Under the pieces are notes generated by a model. The model made no database searches. It was given only the letters and a program-made list of their open reading frames with translations, and was not told the origin of the DNA. A stretch of 64,000 nt of DNA from Euryodendron excelsum (taxonomy: Eukaryota > Streptophyta > Magnoliopsida > Ericales > Pentaphylacaceae). The stretch is taken from the NCBI GenBank assembly GCA_033060915.1, contig CM065388.1, positions 34,351,501 through 34,415,500 of the forward strand, read 5' to 3'. How positions within the stretch are numbered: the first letter of the stretch is position 1; each line of letters starts with the position of its first letter. The position numbers and the translations under genes were made by a program. This document shows, piece by piece, positions 54,421 through 64,000 of the stretch.

Positions 54421-56854
54421 TGAATTTAATCAATAGTTAAAAGGCTTCTTCCTTGTTCTCAAATTTTCTTTTATTTTCTTTTTTCCTCTTTCATATTCAT
54501 TTAACTCTATTAAAATGAGATCAATTCCCTTATTTACTACACATAACTAAATACTTCGCGTTTGATTAAAGAGTTTAATTTTTTCACTACTTCGATTGTT
54601 AATGAAAAATCACTACACAGCAAGTGGCAAACTCTATCCAATGGATCCAATTGATTAAAGAGTTTAATTTTTGACACGCACCGTATAAAATTTATTTACA
54701 CAACACTAAAATGCAACACTTGGTCATGTACATTGCTTGCTATATTAAGTTAAACTTCTTTTATTACTTGCTCATATAAATAAATTTTACATTATGAGTA
54801 TATCAAAATTAAACTCTCGATTAAATTAATTTTAACCTGTAAACTTTCATAACTATTTTGAACCATGTAAAATTTATTAAGTTTAATATGCTCATCAAAT
54901 GGCAAAAAATTGTCCACTGAATTCAATCTCTTGTAAACTTGCGAGGTTCAAGAAAACTTACAATGTTGGTCTTGATTTTCACGCACACGCACACACAAAA
55001 ATGTGTCAAATGATCGTCAAAATTTGTTAAATTGGAGAGGGAAGACTGATCCCAATCCGGCTATGTTGCTTAGACCTACATTTAGAGGTGTAAAAAATGG
55101 CCAGTAGCTTGTGGCCTTGCACAACATGACCTGCTTAAAGGCCAGCCCCACACCTCCCAAGACGGCCGTGCTAGGCCTAACCTCGCAGGCCCATGAGCAC
55201 AGCCTGGCCCACAAAAAGCATGACACAATTAGGCAACTTAGGTACGATCCGTTAGGCTTGGCACATTTGTTTCATAAAGAATTTATAATTAAATGAATAA
55301 AATTACCAATCTAAAATGCAATAAAAATCTTGATGTAAGAGTAATCATGATTATTTATCAAATGATGGGAGGGGCGGCTACTGAAAATCGTCGTGTTCAC
55401 TTCTTATATTGTACAATTTTAACCGCTTTGAAGAGCACAAGTACGAGCCTGAACAGTGTGGGCCACAGGCAGTCGACCCCTCGTGGGCCAGGTCCAACCT
55501 GGATGTCAATGGTCCGTGCTAGGCCAATATGAGACACATGCGGCTGGCCCGCTAATAAATGGGCTGGCCTGACCTGAATTGCCTGACAGCCCGTTTAAGA
55601 GATCTACCGAGCATCGCTTGTAGCCTTGTAGGTCTTGTCCTAATGATTGTTGGTTGTCTTGTGGCTTATGCTCCAAAATCGCACTCGCAGTCAATAATTA
55701 GCGGAGACGAAAGGATTGTAATACATGCAAAAGATTCGAGGAGAGGTAGCTATTCTTCGCTTGTTTTACTATGTCAAAGGTGGGAATGGATTTCATTCCA
55801 TTGGGATTCAGATTTCATTCCATGCAAGGATCAAAATTTGGTGGAAAAAATTTTCAGGAAAAGAATAGATTTTTTAATGTTTTTATTAATTGGGAAAAAT
55901 AGGCATTTTTTTGAAAGTTGGCTCAAATAATGAAATTCGGTGAAAAATAATAATCAAAAATCAAGATTTTCAAATTCGGCCACAAAATCAAAAATTCTAG
56001 ACAAATTCACCAAATTGGAAGAAGATTGACAGTCTTTAAACCATGAATCCCCACAATCAGAAATCAATTTGCTGGATGACTTGATGTAAGAGGAGGGAAG
56101 AAGTGAGATGAATTATAGAGTTTCTTTTTTTGTTGGTTTCTTCATTAGTTAAGAGCTGTAACGCTATAAAGATGTAACTGTAAGCCATCTTAACTTTTTT
56201 AGGGGAACGGAATCCATAATGAAGAGTGTGGATGGAAAACTATTGATATTATCATATTAAGGTGGGGTTCTTATGTTCTCTTAGCAGAGTTGTCATAAGA
56301 CTTGTAACTGTTTCGAGGGGTAGAATCAAAATTTTATTTGGGTATCAACTTGAAACAAAAAATTTTTTTACCTATTGATACAATTATTATATAAATATTG
56401 TATTTTTTATTTTTTACATGTATTTTTAAGTTCAAATATGAAATATATATTAGGTTGCAAGACTAAATTTTTAGATAAAAAATAAAATCAGCTTCCAGTT
56501 TGCGGCAACAAAATATGACTAAATAAGATAATTTTTTTTTAAAATTAGATTAGGATATACATGAAAAAAATGAATAAAACCCAAAGTCAAAATTTATTAT
56601 ACTCGAGCGTCTACAATTTATAACCTAGACTCTAATCCAATAAAATATAAAAACCCTATACATTTACACTACAAAAATGCGAGAATTGTACATGAGCCGG
56701 GGTGCTAGTTCCGCCTCCGACTGTTTCAAAAGACAACTAAAATAAATTTTTATCAGAATTTTCGGAAGCCTGAAAGGAATGAAGTGGTTTTACATTGTTG
56801 ACCTCATTTTTCATGTCAACCCTAGAAAATTCTAAGGCTCCTTCTCCAACAAAC
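54421..56854. other. AT-rich intergenic sequence, no gene seen
   Basis: No coding frame or RNA gene is supported. 55085-55600 is distinct: repeated GGCC/GGCCC words (GTGGGCCA, AGGCCAG) on both strands around an AT-rich core, as in some non-autonomous hAT-like elements, but neither terminal repeats nor an 8-bp duplication could be fixed. The rest is AT-rich with poly-A/T runs. Confidence 0.45.
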
Positions 56855-57273
56855 AAATACCAACACTTGAACGACCAAGGTGGTAGTCTCAATGGCTTTG
56901 GTAGTTGGGGTGAAATTTTTCGTCCCTATTCACGCGATCGCGAGTTCGAACCCACTTATTGTAGTAGTCTTCATAAATCAGACACTACGACAGGAAGCCT
57001 CTGCCAGCTTACACCTTGGTGGGGCTGGGTTCAGTCATTGCTTACTCATTTCTAGAAAGCCCAGTGGAATAAGAGTTATTATAGTCACACCCACGCAAGT
57101 AGCTACATTGGTCGCTCTTACCTTGATAGGACTGGGTTTAGCTATGATTTACTCCTTTCTTGAGAGTCTAGTGGGGTAAAAGTTATTATGATCACACCCA
57201 AGCAAGTAGTTACATTGGTCCCTCCCTTACCCTTTTGTTCAACAAAAGAAAAAAAAAAATACCAACACATGAA
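56855..57273 (+). mobile_element. tRNA-derived SINE with 17-bp target duplication
   Basis: About 385 bp (56872-57256) between AAATACCAACACTTGAA (56855-56871) and AAATACCAACACATGAA (57257-57273), which differ at one base. The 5' part contains a B box GAGTTCGAACCC (56942-56953) and, about 50 bp upstream, a weaker A-box-like stretch (about 56880-56897), the internal promoter for RNA polymerase III. The body has an inner repeat: TTATTATAGTCACACCCACG at 57073 recurs diverged at 57184. It ends in an A-rich tail. It encodes no protein and would be copied by LINE enzymes. Confidence 0.85.
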
Positions 57274-58429
57274 GCCCAACCAACAATGACATCTGAAATG
57301 TTTTTGTGGAATTTTTCTAACTTCATTCTCTTTGTAACAAGAGACAAATAGTATCTTTCCGATAGAGTTGATCTCATATGGTTGGAAAAAAGTTTAGTAG
57401 TAAACAGTGGTGACAGTTCAATACTCCTTATTAAATTGTGACATGTACATTATATTTGAATCATGAATTTGGTAATGATAAAAGAAAAGGAAAAAGAAAA
57501 GGTGAGGGAAAAGCTTCTAGCAGGCCACCATGAAAGGGTCCTTATCGTATTATTACTTTAAACCGGCTGGTATTGCAAATCAATATATCTAAGATGACCC
57601 TACATGGTCCAACAAAAGTTCATGAATTTTCCATTCAATCCAAAAAATTTGGTTAATTGCTTCTGAAAATTTTCCATTTTCTATTCAATTCAGAAAATGG
57701 TGTCGCATAAAAGGTTTTTTTGTGACAGCTCTCTTGCCGTCGCTAATAATAGTATTAGCGACAGCAAAGGAGTCATCATAAAAATTTTCCGTTACAAATA
57801 GCCTCTATTCTTGAAGTATTAAGCATCAAACTAATTAAGCTAATAATCCTAGTTCTTTAACAAAGTGCATGCGACAAGTATGTTAAATATATATACGTAC
57901 AAGCAATCAATTAGACACACTACACCGGATTTTTAAATGAAAAATCCAAACAAAAAAAATCACGGAACCGTATGCCAATCAATCAATACGCTACAAAGAG
58001 CATAACATAAATTCATATCTACAACCTAATTCTATTGTATCCCGGCTCGTGGATTCTATTGTATCCCAGCTCGAATCCACGAATTCTTGAGTTTACTCTC
58101 TTTGTATTGACTAAATTGCTAGAGTCATGTATCTCTTCTTTGATTCATACATTACACATGATTAAGATTTAATCACCACCGTATTATTAAACTTTCAAAA
58201 AAACTTATCAAAATCCGCCATGAACACCTACAATTTTTTTTTAATCATTTAGAGAATATCACACAAATACTAGCAGTAATCAGCCTCTTAAAACTCTTTT
58301 GAAAAACCTTATACGATCTATGATATCCCCATGCACTTCTACATAGTACTATCAATACTGCCATGGGGAAGTGAAGTGATTTTGAGTAAAAACATTTGTA
58401 GAAACAGGACACCTTTACTTGTCCTTACC
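57274..58429. other. AT-rich sequence with a CACTA-like palindromic patch
   Basis: No gene is visible. 57715-57790 has TTTTTTTGTGACAGCTCTC, like the subterminal repeats of the CACTA end at 10133, and an inverted repeat GTCGCTAAT-N6-ATTAGCGAC (57741-57764). 58030-58080 has a short duplication of ATTCTATTGTATCCC(G/A)GCTCG. Confidence 0.4.
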
Positions 58430-58526
58430 AAACAATTATTTTTACAAAAAGTCATGCCAGATAAAGTAATTTTTGAAAATTTTTTTTTTCCTTTTCCAAA
58501 CTCTTCCCCTCCTCTCTCTTTCAACA
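58430..58526. repeat. Diverged copy of the flank of the CACTA insertion
   Basis: AAACAATTATTTTTACAAAAAG…ATGCCAGATAAAGTAATTT…CTCTCTTTCAACA aligns with 10043-10132. The copy at 10133 is interrupted by CACTACTAAAAA; this one runs on with ATTGTTGTGCATGC. It behaves like a related empty site. Confidence 0.6.
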
Positions 58527-59805
58527 ATTGTTGTGCATGCTTCTCCTCTAGTCTCTTTCTGGTTGCTAGAGTTCCTGCAGTCAAAGGAATTTAAACCTCT
58601 GCCTCTCTCTCTATCTCTACCGCCGCTTGGTCGTTGATACTTGAAAGGATTCCCCCGCACCAATGAGTCAAACCTAATGGATTTTAGATCCTTCGAAACT
58701 GCATTTCTATGACTAGAGGTTTTGTTGTTTTGAGGCGTTGGCCAAAACACCTTCGGCAAAACGTGAATAGATTAATGAATATCCATTGTTTAAATATTGT
58801 AGTATTGTCTTAGAGATAAGCTTTATTTTCCTCTTTCTTCATGGAGTCTTAAGAAGCAATAACTTAACATTTCATTTCAAATGACCCGAGTATGAGAGTC
58901 CTGTATTCAAGAGGTATAAGACCCCAAGATAGGTTGGTTTGTTTACCGACTGAACAATTATACAAGAAGTACTATATCTTATGAATCGAATCAAAATTTT
59001 GAAGGTTACAAACGTAATAGTTGAGTTTTGGGGCTAGATGTTGTGTACAACACGTGAGGGAAAGCTTGCATAACAAGAGCCTTCAATGAAGGGAAGAGCT
59101 TGGAAAGGAAATGGAATCTTTGCCTACCTTATTTGGTATGATGTCCAATGAAAATGAATATCTAATATGAACATAACAAGTGTAAGAAAAATGAGAAAAG
59201 TAACTTGTGATTTACGTCCTTGAAAATAAAATTTCCAATATCTTAGTGGAAATGAAACGGAATTTAAAAAATTCAGGCTACTTGGATTTACGATAACTTA
59301 AATATGTGTTCAATTATTATTAGTTGATTAACATAACATAAATATATAATAATAAATGCATGCAAAGTAAATAATGCAATCATACTATGAACAGGAGATT
59401 TCAGCATTAGATTCCAATGGTGGGAGAAAAAAAATCACACAGACCTAAACACTCAATCCAATCTCCAAAGTACTATCAATCATCAATCAATGAACAACAA
59501 ACAATGTTCAGCTTATAACTGTTTCAATAACAACATCAAGAATCCAGGTTGACTTGCACTTACTTGCGGATCGCGATTTACCGTTCTCTTATGCTTGGAT
59601 TACAAAGAACACCATGGCGAGAATTTTCATCTTAATGCACCACCAAGACTAAATTTTGATGAAGATTGAAATGTATTCTTCTTGTGAAAGGTTTTTAAAG
59701 CTCGTGAGACAACTTTAGATGTTTATAAATAATATGAGCTCTTGGTATAACCTTAAAAAACCTCTTCAACTTCTATTTATATTTGCAATGTTTACTCCAT
59801 ACCTT
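58527..59805. other. AT-rich sequence, no gene seen
   Basis: No coding frame or repeat family is recognised. A CT-rich patch is at 58540-58620. 59640-59800, read on the minus strand, has a TATAAATAG string (about 59776-59784) that might belong to another LTR, but no termini could be found. Confidence 0.35.
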
Positions 59806-61486
59806 AATTTTGATAATTACAAAACATGTGTTAGTTATCTAATTTTCGTATTTAGTGTGCATACTATATTTTATCTCTAATCTCAATTAGATAATGACTT
59901 GAAGCTCAACTCAATAGAAAATAATTACGAACTTGTATGATGAGAAGCTTGTCAAAAAATACTAAAGATTTGAAGAGATGGATTTGAAAAGAAGATCAAC
60001 ATAAATGAAAAGAAGATCAACATTAACCATGAGGATATTGGCATAAATGAAAAGAAAATTGGCATTAACCATTAGGAAACCAGCATAATGAAAAATAGAC
60101 CAACATCAGTTGAAGATAACAAATTTCAAGACCTCGAAGCTTTCTTGAAGAATTTGATGAAGTCTTCAAGGAATGGAAGAAATGATGATTAAAGAACCCT
60201 ACAAGTAATCAAAGTGAATTGATTTCATCTCGAAGAGATTGTCGGTGTTCTTAAAGATCAACAAACTTTACAAAAGTCATTTCAAGCTTTAGAAGCTTCA
60301 TGTGGATGATTATTGAAGAGCTTGAAGACTTTAAAGTTGTTTGAAGAAGACTTGCAAAATATTTAGAATTACCGGTAAAAGGATCGACTCATGAATTCCC
60401 AAGAGTTAACTTATTCAGACAGTGAACTGGATAAAAAGGATTATGATGAAAAGGGTCAACCTTTCCTAACTTAGGAGTCGACTCCTTAGTCCATAATGCA
60501 AAGTCTTAAAGAAGGTCCAAAAGGAGTCGACTCCTCATTTCTCAAAGGTTGACACATTTGGACAGAGCCTTGATGAGTTTTGAAGAAGACCAAAAAGGAT
60601 CGACTCCTCAAGACTCAAGAGTCGACTCATTGGAATAGAAACCAAAGTTACTGCGAATAACACAAAAAGAGTTAACCCCTATTTCTCAAGAGTCGGCACT
60701 TTGGGATAGAGAGTTGAGGAAGATGATACCAGAATAAAAAGGGTCAACCCCTTCACCAAAGTCCTGACTCCTGGACTATAACGGCTAGTTTTTCAAATAG
60801 TCTCTCAACTTGATCTTACATTAAATGCACTCTCAACCATCACCAACGACTAGAATCAATTCAAGGCTATATATACAAAATCCCTACAACATATATATAT
60901 ATATATATATATAAGAATCTGAGGATTTAAGAGCTATACAACTGATTGAATGCTGAATTTTTGACTGACCTGCAACATTCTCTGTGTTGGGGTATTCTTT
61001 GCATTTCCACTTGCTTATACACTCTTTGAGAGAGTTATCATTGTATACTCTTTATATATTTCTCTTGGAAGGGTTTGTATACCTGAGAGTTTGAATATTC
61101 TTGTTAAAAACACTTGTAAGTTTTAGTGAAGTTTGGACAAAATCACTTAGGGCTTCGAGAGCTTGGGAAGAACTCTTATCAAAAATGAACTGGGCACTTG
61201 GGCAAGTAGCACCTACTGTGTAAAGGACTTTTGCATAGTGGAAGAGCTTTCAAGGGGGTCTTGGAAGTAAGGACATAGGTCACACATTGTGATTGCATCT
61301 TAGTAAATTTGGTGTTCATTTTTGTGCTCTATTTTTCATTCTAGCATCTCATTACTTGTTTGCTTTGCACTTACACTATTTGATTTACAGTTTCTTTGGG
61401 TTATTAGGTTTTATATTACATTATTATGTGAGTAATTTTGAAAAACCCAATTCACCTCCCTCTTGGGTTGCATATTTAGGCCAATA
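59806..61486 (+). repeat. SIRE-like copia 5' LTR
   Basis: The 3' end is fixed by the typical SIRE-type end CCTCTTGGGTTGCATATTT before CCAATA and the primer site. The start near 59806 is placed by TTTTGATAATTACAAAACATG, which resembles the usual SIRE LTR opening, and is approximate. It contains ~55-bp repeats near 59985-60080, GTCGAC-palindrome repeats at 60360-60780, a TATATATA core followed by an (AT)n run (60870-60913), and long transcribed U5. Confidence 0.65.
60360..60780 (+). repeat. U3 tandem repeats with GTCGAC palindromes
   Basis: About six diverged units of 65-80 bp. Each pairs a GG(A/G)TCGACTCCT-like site with an AGAGTCGACTC-like site (clearest at 60478-60494, 60530-60542 and 60598-60630); other units are mutated to GGGTCAACC or GAGTTAAC. 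They lie upstream of the TATA region of the SIRE-like LTR. Confidence 0.65.
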
Positions 61487-61488
61487 AT

Positions 61489-61503
61489 TGATATCAGAGA
61501 TAG
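61489..61503 (+). other. SIRE-like primer-binding site (decayed)
   Basis: TGATATCAGAGATAG, two bases after the LTR. The copia consensus for initiator tRNA-Met is TGGTATCAGAGC, so two of the twelve bases are changed. Confidence 0.7.
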
Positions 61504-61542
61504 TATTCTATTTCGAAAGCTTAACATCCTTAAAGTTGATCC

Positions 61543-62830
61543 ATGACAACCATGATTGGAAGCTCTCTAGGTGAGGATCAGTCTACTAATAGACTTTCGA
61601 TGTTTAAAGGGACTATCTATAATTATTGGAAGAATAGAATGAGAAGATATATTCAATCTATTAATTATGAATTATAAAGAATTATTGTGAATGGTCCTAA
61701 GATTCCTACCAAGACCATTGACATAGTAAAAATCCCTAAAACTGAAAGTGAGTGGGATGAGAATGACTTGAGACCTTTGCAATCCAATGCCAAGGCTATG
61801 AACATTTTATATTGTGATTTAGATCCAAATTAATTCAATAGAATTTCAACTTGTAAATCAATCTAAGAAATAAGGGACAGACTTAAGGTAACTCATAAAG
61901 GGATCAATCAAGTCAAAGAGTCCAAAATTAACATTCTTGTGCACAACTATAAACTATTTAGAATGAAATCTAATGAGTCCATTATTGAAATGTTCACTAG
62001 ATTTATTGACATTGTTAATAGCTTAAAATTTCTTGGTAAAGTTTATCCTAACAGTGAATAGTTGAGGAAGATCCTTAGATCTTTGCCAAAGACATGGAAA
62101 GCCAAGGTGACAACTATACAAGAAGCCAAAGATCTCAATATCTTACCACTTAAGGAATTGCTTGGTTCACACATGACCTATGAACTGACCCACAAGCAAA
62201 ATGCTTAAGAGGAGGAAGAGAAAGAAAAAAATCTGTTGCATTCAAATCTAACACAAGAGAATGAATTTGAAAGTGAAGATGATGATGAGGAAGATCTTGC
62301 CCTCATTACAAGAAAATTCAAAAGATTCATAAAGAGAAAATGGAAAGGTAGAAGGAAGTTTGAGTCAAAGAATGAATCCAGCCACGAGGACTCAACTATC
62401 ATATGCTTGAAATGCAAGAAGCTAGGACGCATGAAAACTGAGTGTCCTATACTAAAAAAGAAGGGAAAGAAAGGCAAAGGAAAAAAAGCATTAGCTCAAG
62501 AGATTACAAACCTGTGTCTCATGGCACAAGAAGATGAATCTGAGGTATCATCATCTAAAATATCTAGTTTTTCATTTGATGAGTTACGAGATGCTTTTGA
62601 TGATCTTCTTGCTGAATTTAAAAAGATTGGCATTAAAAAACACACTTCTAAAAAAAATGGTATCAACTCTTACTAACGAATATGAGGATTTACAAAATGC
62701 CAATGAGCTTTTGAAAAAGGAGAACTCTATTTTGAGAGAAAAAGTAAAAGATTTAGAAAAATCTCTTACAAAATGTGTTGATGGAAAGGAAAAATTAGAT
62801 GTCATACTTGGAAAAAAAAATGCTCATTAG
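61543..62830 (+). pseudogene. SIRE-like copia gag (broken)
   Basis: Nucleocapsid/structural protein. ATG at 61543 starts a frame reading TNRLSMFKGTIYNYWKNRM, then ESEWDENDL, IEMFTRFIDIVNSLKFLGK and LRKILRSLPKTWKAKVTTI, the gag core of SIRE elements. In-frame stops are TAA 61675, TAA 61831, TAA 61864, TAG 62059 and TAA 62206. From 62236 the frame is open through an acidic patch and a basic run (KFKRFIKRKWKGRRKF). The zinc knuckle CLKCKKLGRMKTEC lacks the usual His (Arg instead). A frameshift near 62660 moves into a coiled coil (LQNANELLKKENSILREK) ending at 62830. It cannot make a full-length protein. Confidence 0.82.
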
Positions 62831-63999
62831 ATAAAATAGGCATCGGATACACTCCTTTTAAGAAGAGAAAGTTTTCTAAAGACAAATTTGAAACATCTAC
62901 AATAAAACTCAAATTACCAATTTTTATTGCCAAAAGAAAGGTCATCTTGCTAGCCAATGTTATATTATGCAAAAATCCCATGCTGTCAAGAAGGCTTGGG
63001 TCCCAAAAGGACCATTGAAGACTAACTCCCAAAGACCCAAGATGATTTAGGTACCAAAAGTCAAAGGTTGAGTTGCTCTTCTTGTAGGTGTGTCTTCAAG
63101 CAAAATTCAAAAAGGAGCATTGGTACTTAAATAGTGGATACTTAAGACACATGACTAGTGATGAAACTCAATTTACATGTCTCACACCAAAGGATGGAGA
63201 CTTGGTTACTTTTGGAGACAATAGCAAAGGCAAGATCATTGGTATAGGTAGTATTGGTAAGGATTCTTCAACCTCTATTGAAAATGTTTGACTTGTTAAA
63301 AGCCTTAAACACAACATTTTGAGCATTAATCAATTGTGTGATAAAGGTTGCAAAATTGTGTTTGAATCATCAAAATATAATGTAGTGAACATCAGTAAAA
63401 ACAAGATCATATTAACTGATCACATACAAGGCAATATCTATATTTTTTACTTAAATGATCTACTTTCTTGCAAAATAAAATGCCTTGCTACCGTGAATAA
63501 TGACGATAGCTAGTTGTGGCATAAAAGGCTTGGTCATACAAGTATGAGTATCATTTCAAAGATTTCTAAAAATGATTTAGTAAATGGTCTTCCGAAACTC
63601 AAATTTAAATATGACAAAGTGTGTGAGGCTTGTCAAATGGGGAAGCAAACAAGAGTTTCTTTTAAATCAAAAAACATGATTTCTACATCTAGGCCACTCT
63701 AACTATTACATATGAATTTATTTGGATCTACTCGAACTCTAAGTTTGGGAGGAAAGCAATATGCTTTTGTCATTGTTAATGATTACTCTAGGTTTACTTG
63801 GACATTGTTTCTTGCTCATAAGGATGAAACAATTGTCTTCTTCACAAAGTTTTGTAAAAAACTTCAAAATGAAAAAGGATTTACAATCATACCAATAAGA
63901 ATTGACCATGGAGGTGAGTTTGATTGTAAACCTTTTGAAGTTTATCGTGATGAAAATGGTTTTAAACACAATTTTTTCGCACCTAGAATACCTCAATAG
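62831..63999 (+). pseudogene. SIRE-like copia protease and integrase start (broken, runs to window end)
   Basis: Continuation of the SIRE-like polyprotein. Protease: HWYLNSGYLRHMTSD at about 63120-63165 carries Asn where the catalytic Asp of DSG should be; VTFGDNSKGKIIGIG follows. GAG-pre-integrase/zinc finger: WHKRLGHTSMS…CEACQMGKQ (63515-63650) keeps its His and Cys pairs. Integrase core: MNLFGSTRTLSLGG (63712) has Asn for the first catalytic Asp; VNDYSRFTWTLFLAHKDE and IDHGGEFDCKPF, with the second Asp intact, follow. Further stops are present around 63018-63075, 63291, 63511 and 63702, and TAG at 63997. RT and RNase H lie beyond the window. Confidence 0.82.
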
Positions 64000-64000
64000 A

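Noticed and set aside
55085..55600. Possible hAT-like non-autonomous element with GGCC words
   Set aside because: I could not find matching terminal inverted repeats or an 8-bp duplication, so it is only described as unassigned sequence.
56667..56690. CACTACAAAAATGCGAGA as a CACTA end
   Set aside because: No subterminal repeats and no partner end; the six-base start is expected by chance in this length.
56938..56953. A functional tRNA gene
   Set aside because: Only a B box and a weak A box are present; there is no cloverleaf, and the 17-bp flanking duplication with A-rich tail shows a SINE.
57917..57940. CACTACACCGGATTTTT as a CACTA end
   Set aside because: It resembles a terminus, but there is no duplication or subterminal array next to it and no partner found.
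58331..58759. Frames on both strands near 58.3-58.8 kb as a host gene
   Set aside because: Both strands are open over CT-rich sequence, with no domain, splice context or start context supporting one.

Overview
The window is plant nuclear DNA made almost entirely of nested transposable elements. I see no ordinary host gene. The evidence is plant-type LTR retrotransposons (Tat/Ogre-like Ty3-gypsy with an extra archaeal-type RNase H, Del/Tekay-like and copia, including a SIRE-like copia), a CACTA transposon end, a tRNA-derived SINE, spliceosomal introns and telo-box (AAACCCTA) arrays. The species cannot be named from this sequence; an angiosperm with abundant long-LTR Tat/Ogre-type elements fits.

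Layout. 1-9715 is a pile of giant LTRs of one family inserted into each other: two on the minus strand, then one on the plus strand, then a fragment. 10133-10880 is a CACTA-type transposon end. 11235-54420 is one degraded Ty1-copia element on the minus strand, with its surviving 5' LTR at 53667-54420, opened by two insertions. Insertion A (13927-32578) is a Del/Tekay-like solo LTR. It was itself hit by a full Tat-type Ty3-gypsy element (14950-30732), which in turn holds a solo giant LTR (22940-28547). Insertion B (33788-52414, target duplication CTATG) is a complete 18.6-kb element with ~5-kb LTRs, a tRNA-Arg primer site, a gag gene and no pol. On its opposite strand it carries an intron-containing plant-mobile-domain (PMD) gene. 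54421-59805 is AT-rich and holds a SINE (56872-57256). 59806-64000 is the 5' part of a decayed SIRE-like copia element that runs off the window.

How the parts relate. Two Ty3-gypsy elements with unrelated LTRs, one complete with pol and one gag-only, each carry a plant-like, intron-containing gene in antisense between their coding region and the 3' LTR. In the Tat element this is a gypsy-type-transposon-domain protein with a coiled-coil tail and its own TATA box. In the giant-LTR element it is the PMD protein. All coding regions are broken by stops or frameshifts, mostly TAG/TGA stops of the kind expected from methyl-cytosine decay. The giant LTRs share a layered promoter: U3 tandem repeats with TCTAACGG boxes, GGCGCC palindromes, a TATAAATA box, telo-boxes, and then about 2 kb of G-poor transcribed U5. 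The PMD antisense gene has the same type of paired palindrome at its 5' end. The best candidate for a little-described system is this gag-only element with its PMD passenger and shared regulatory motifs.
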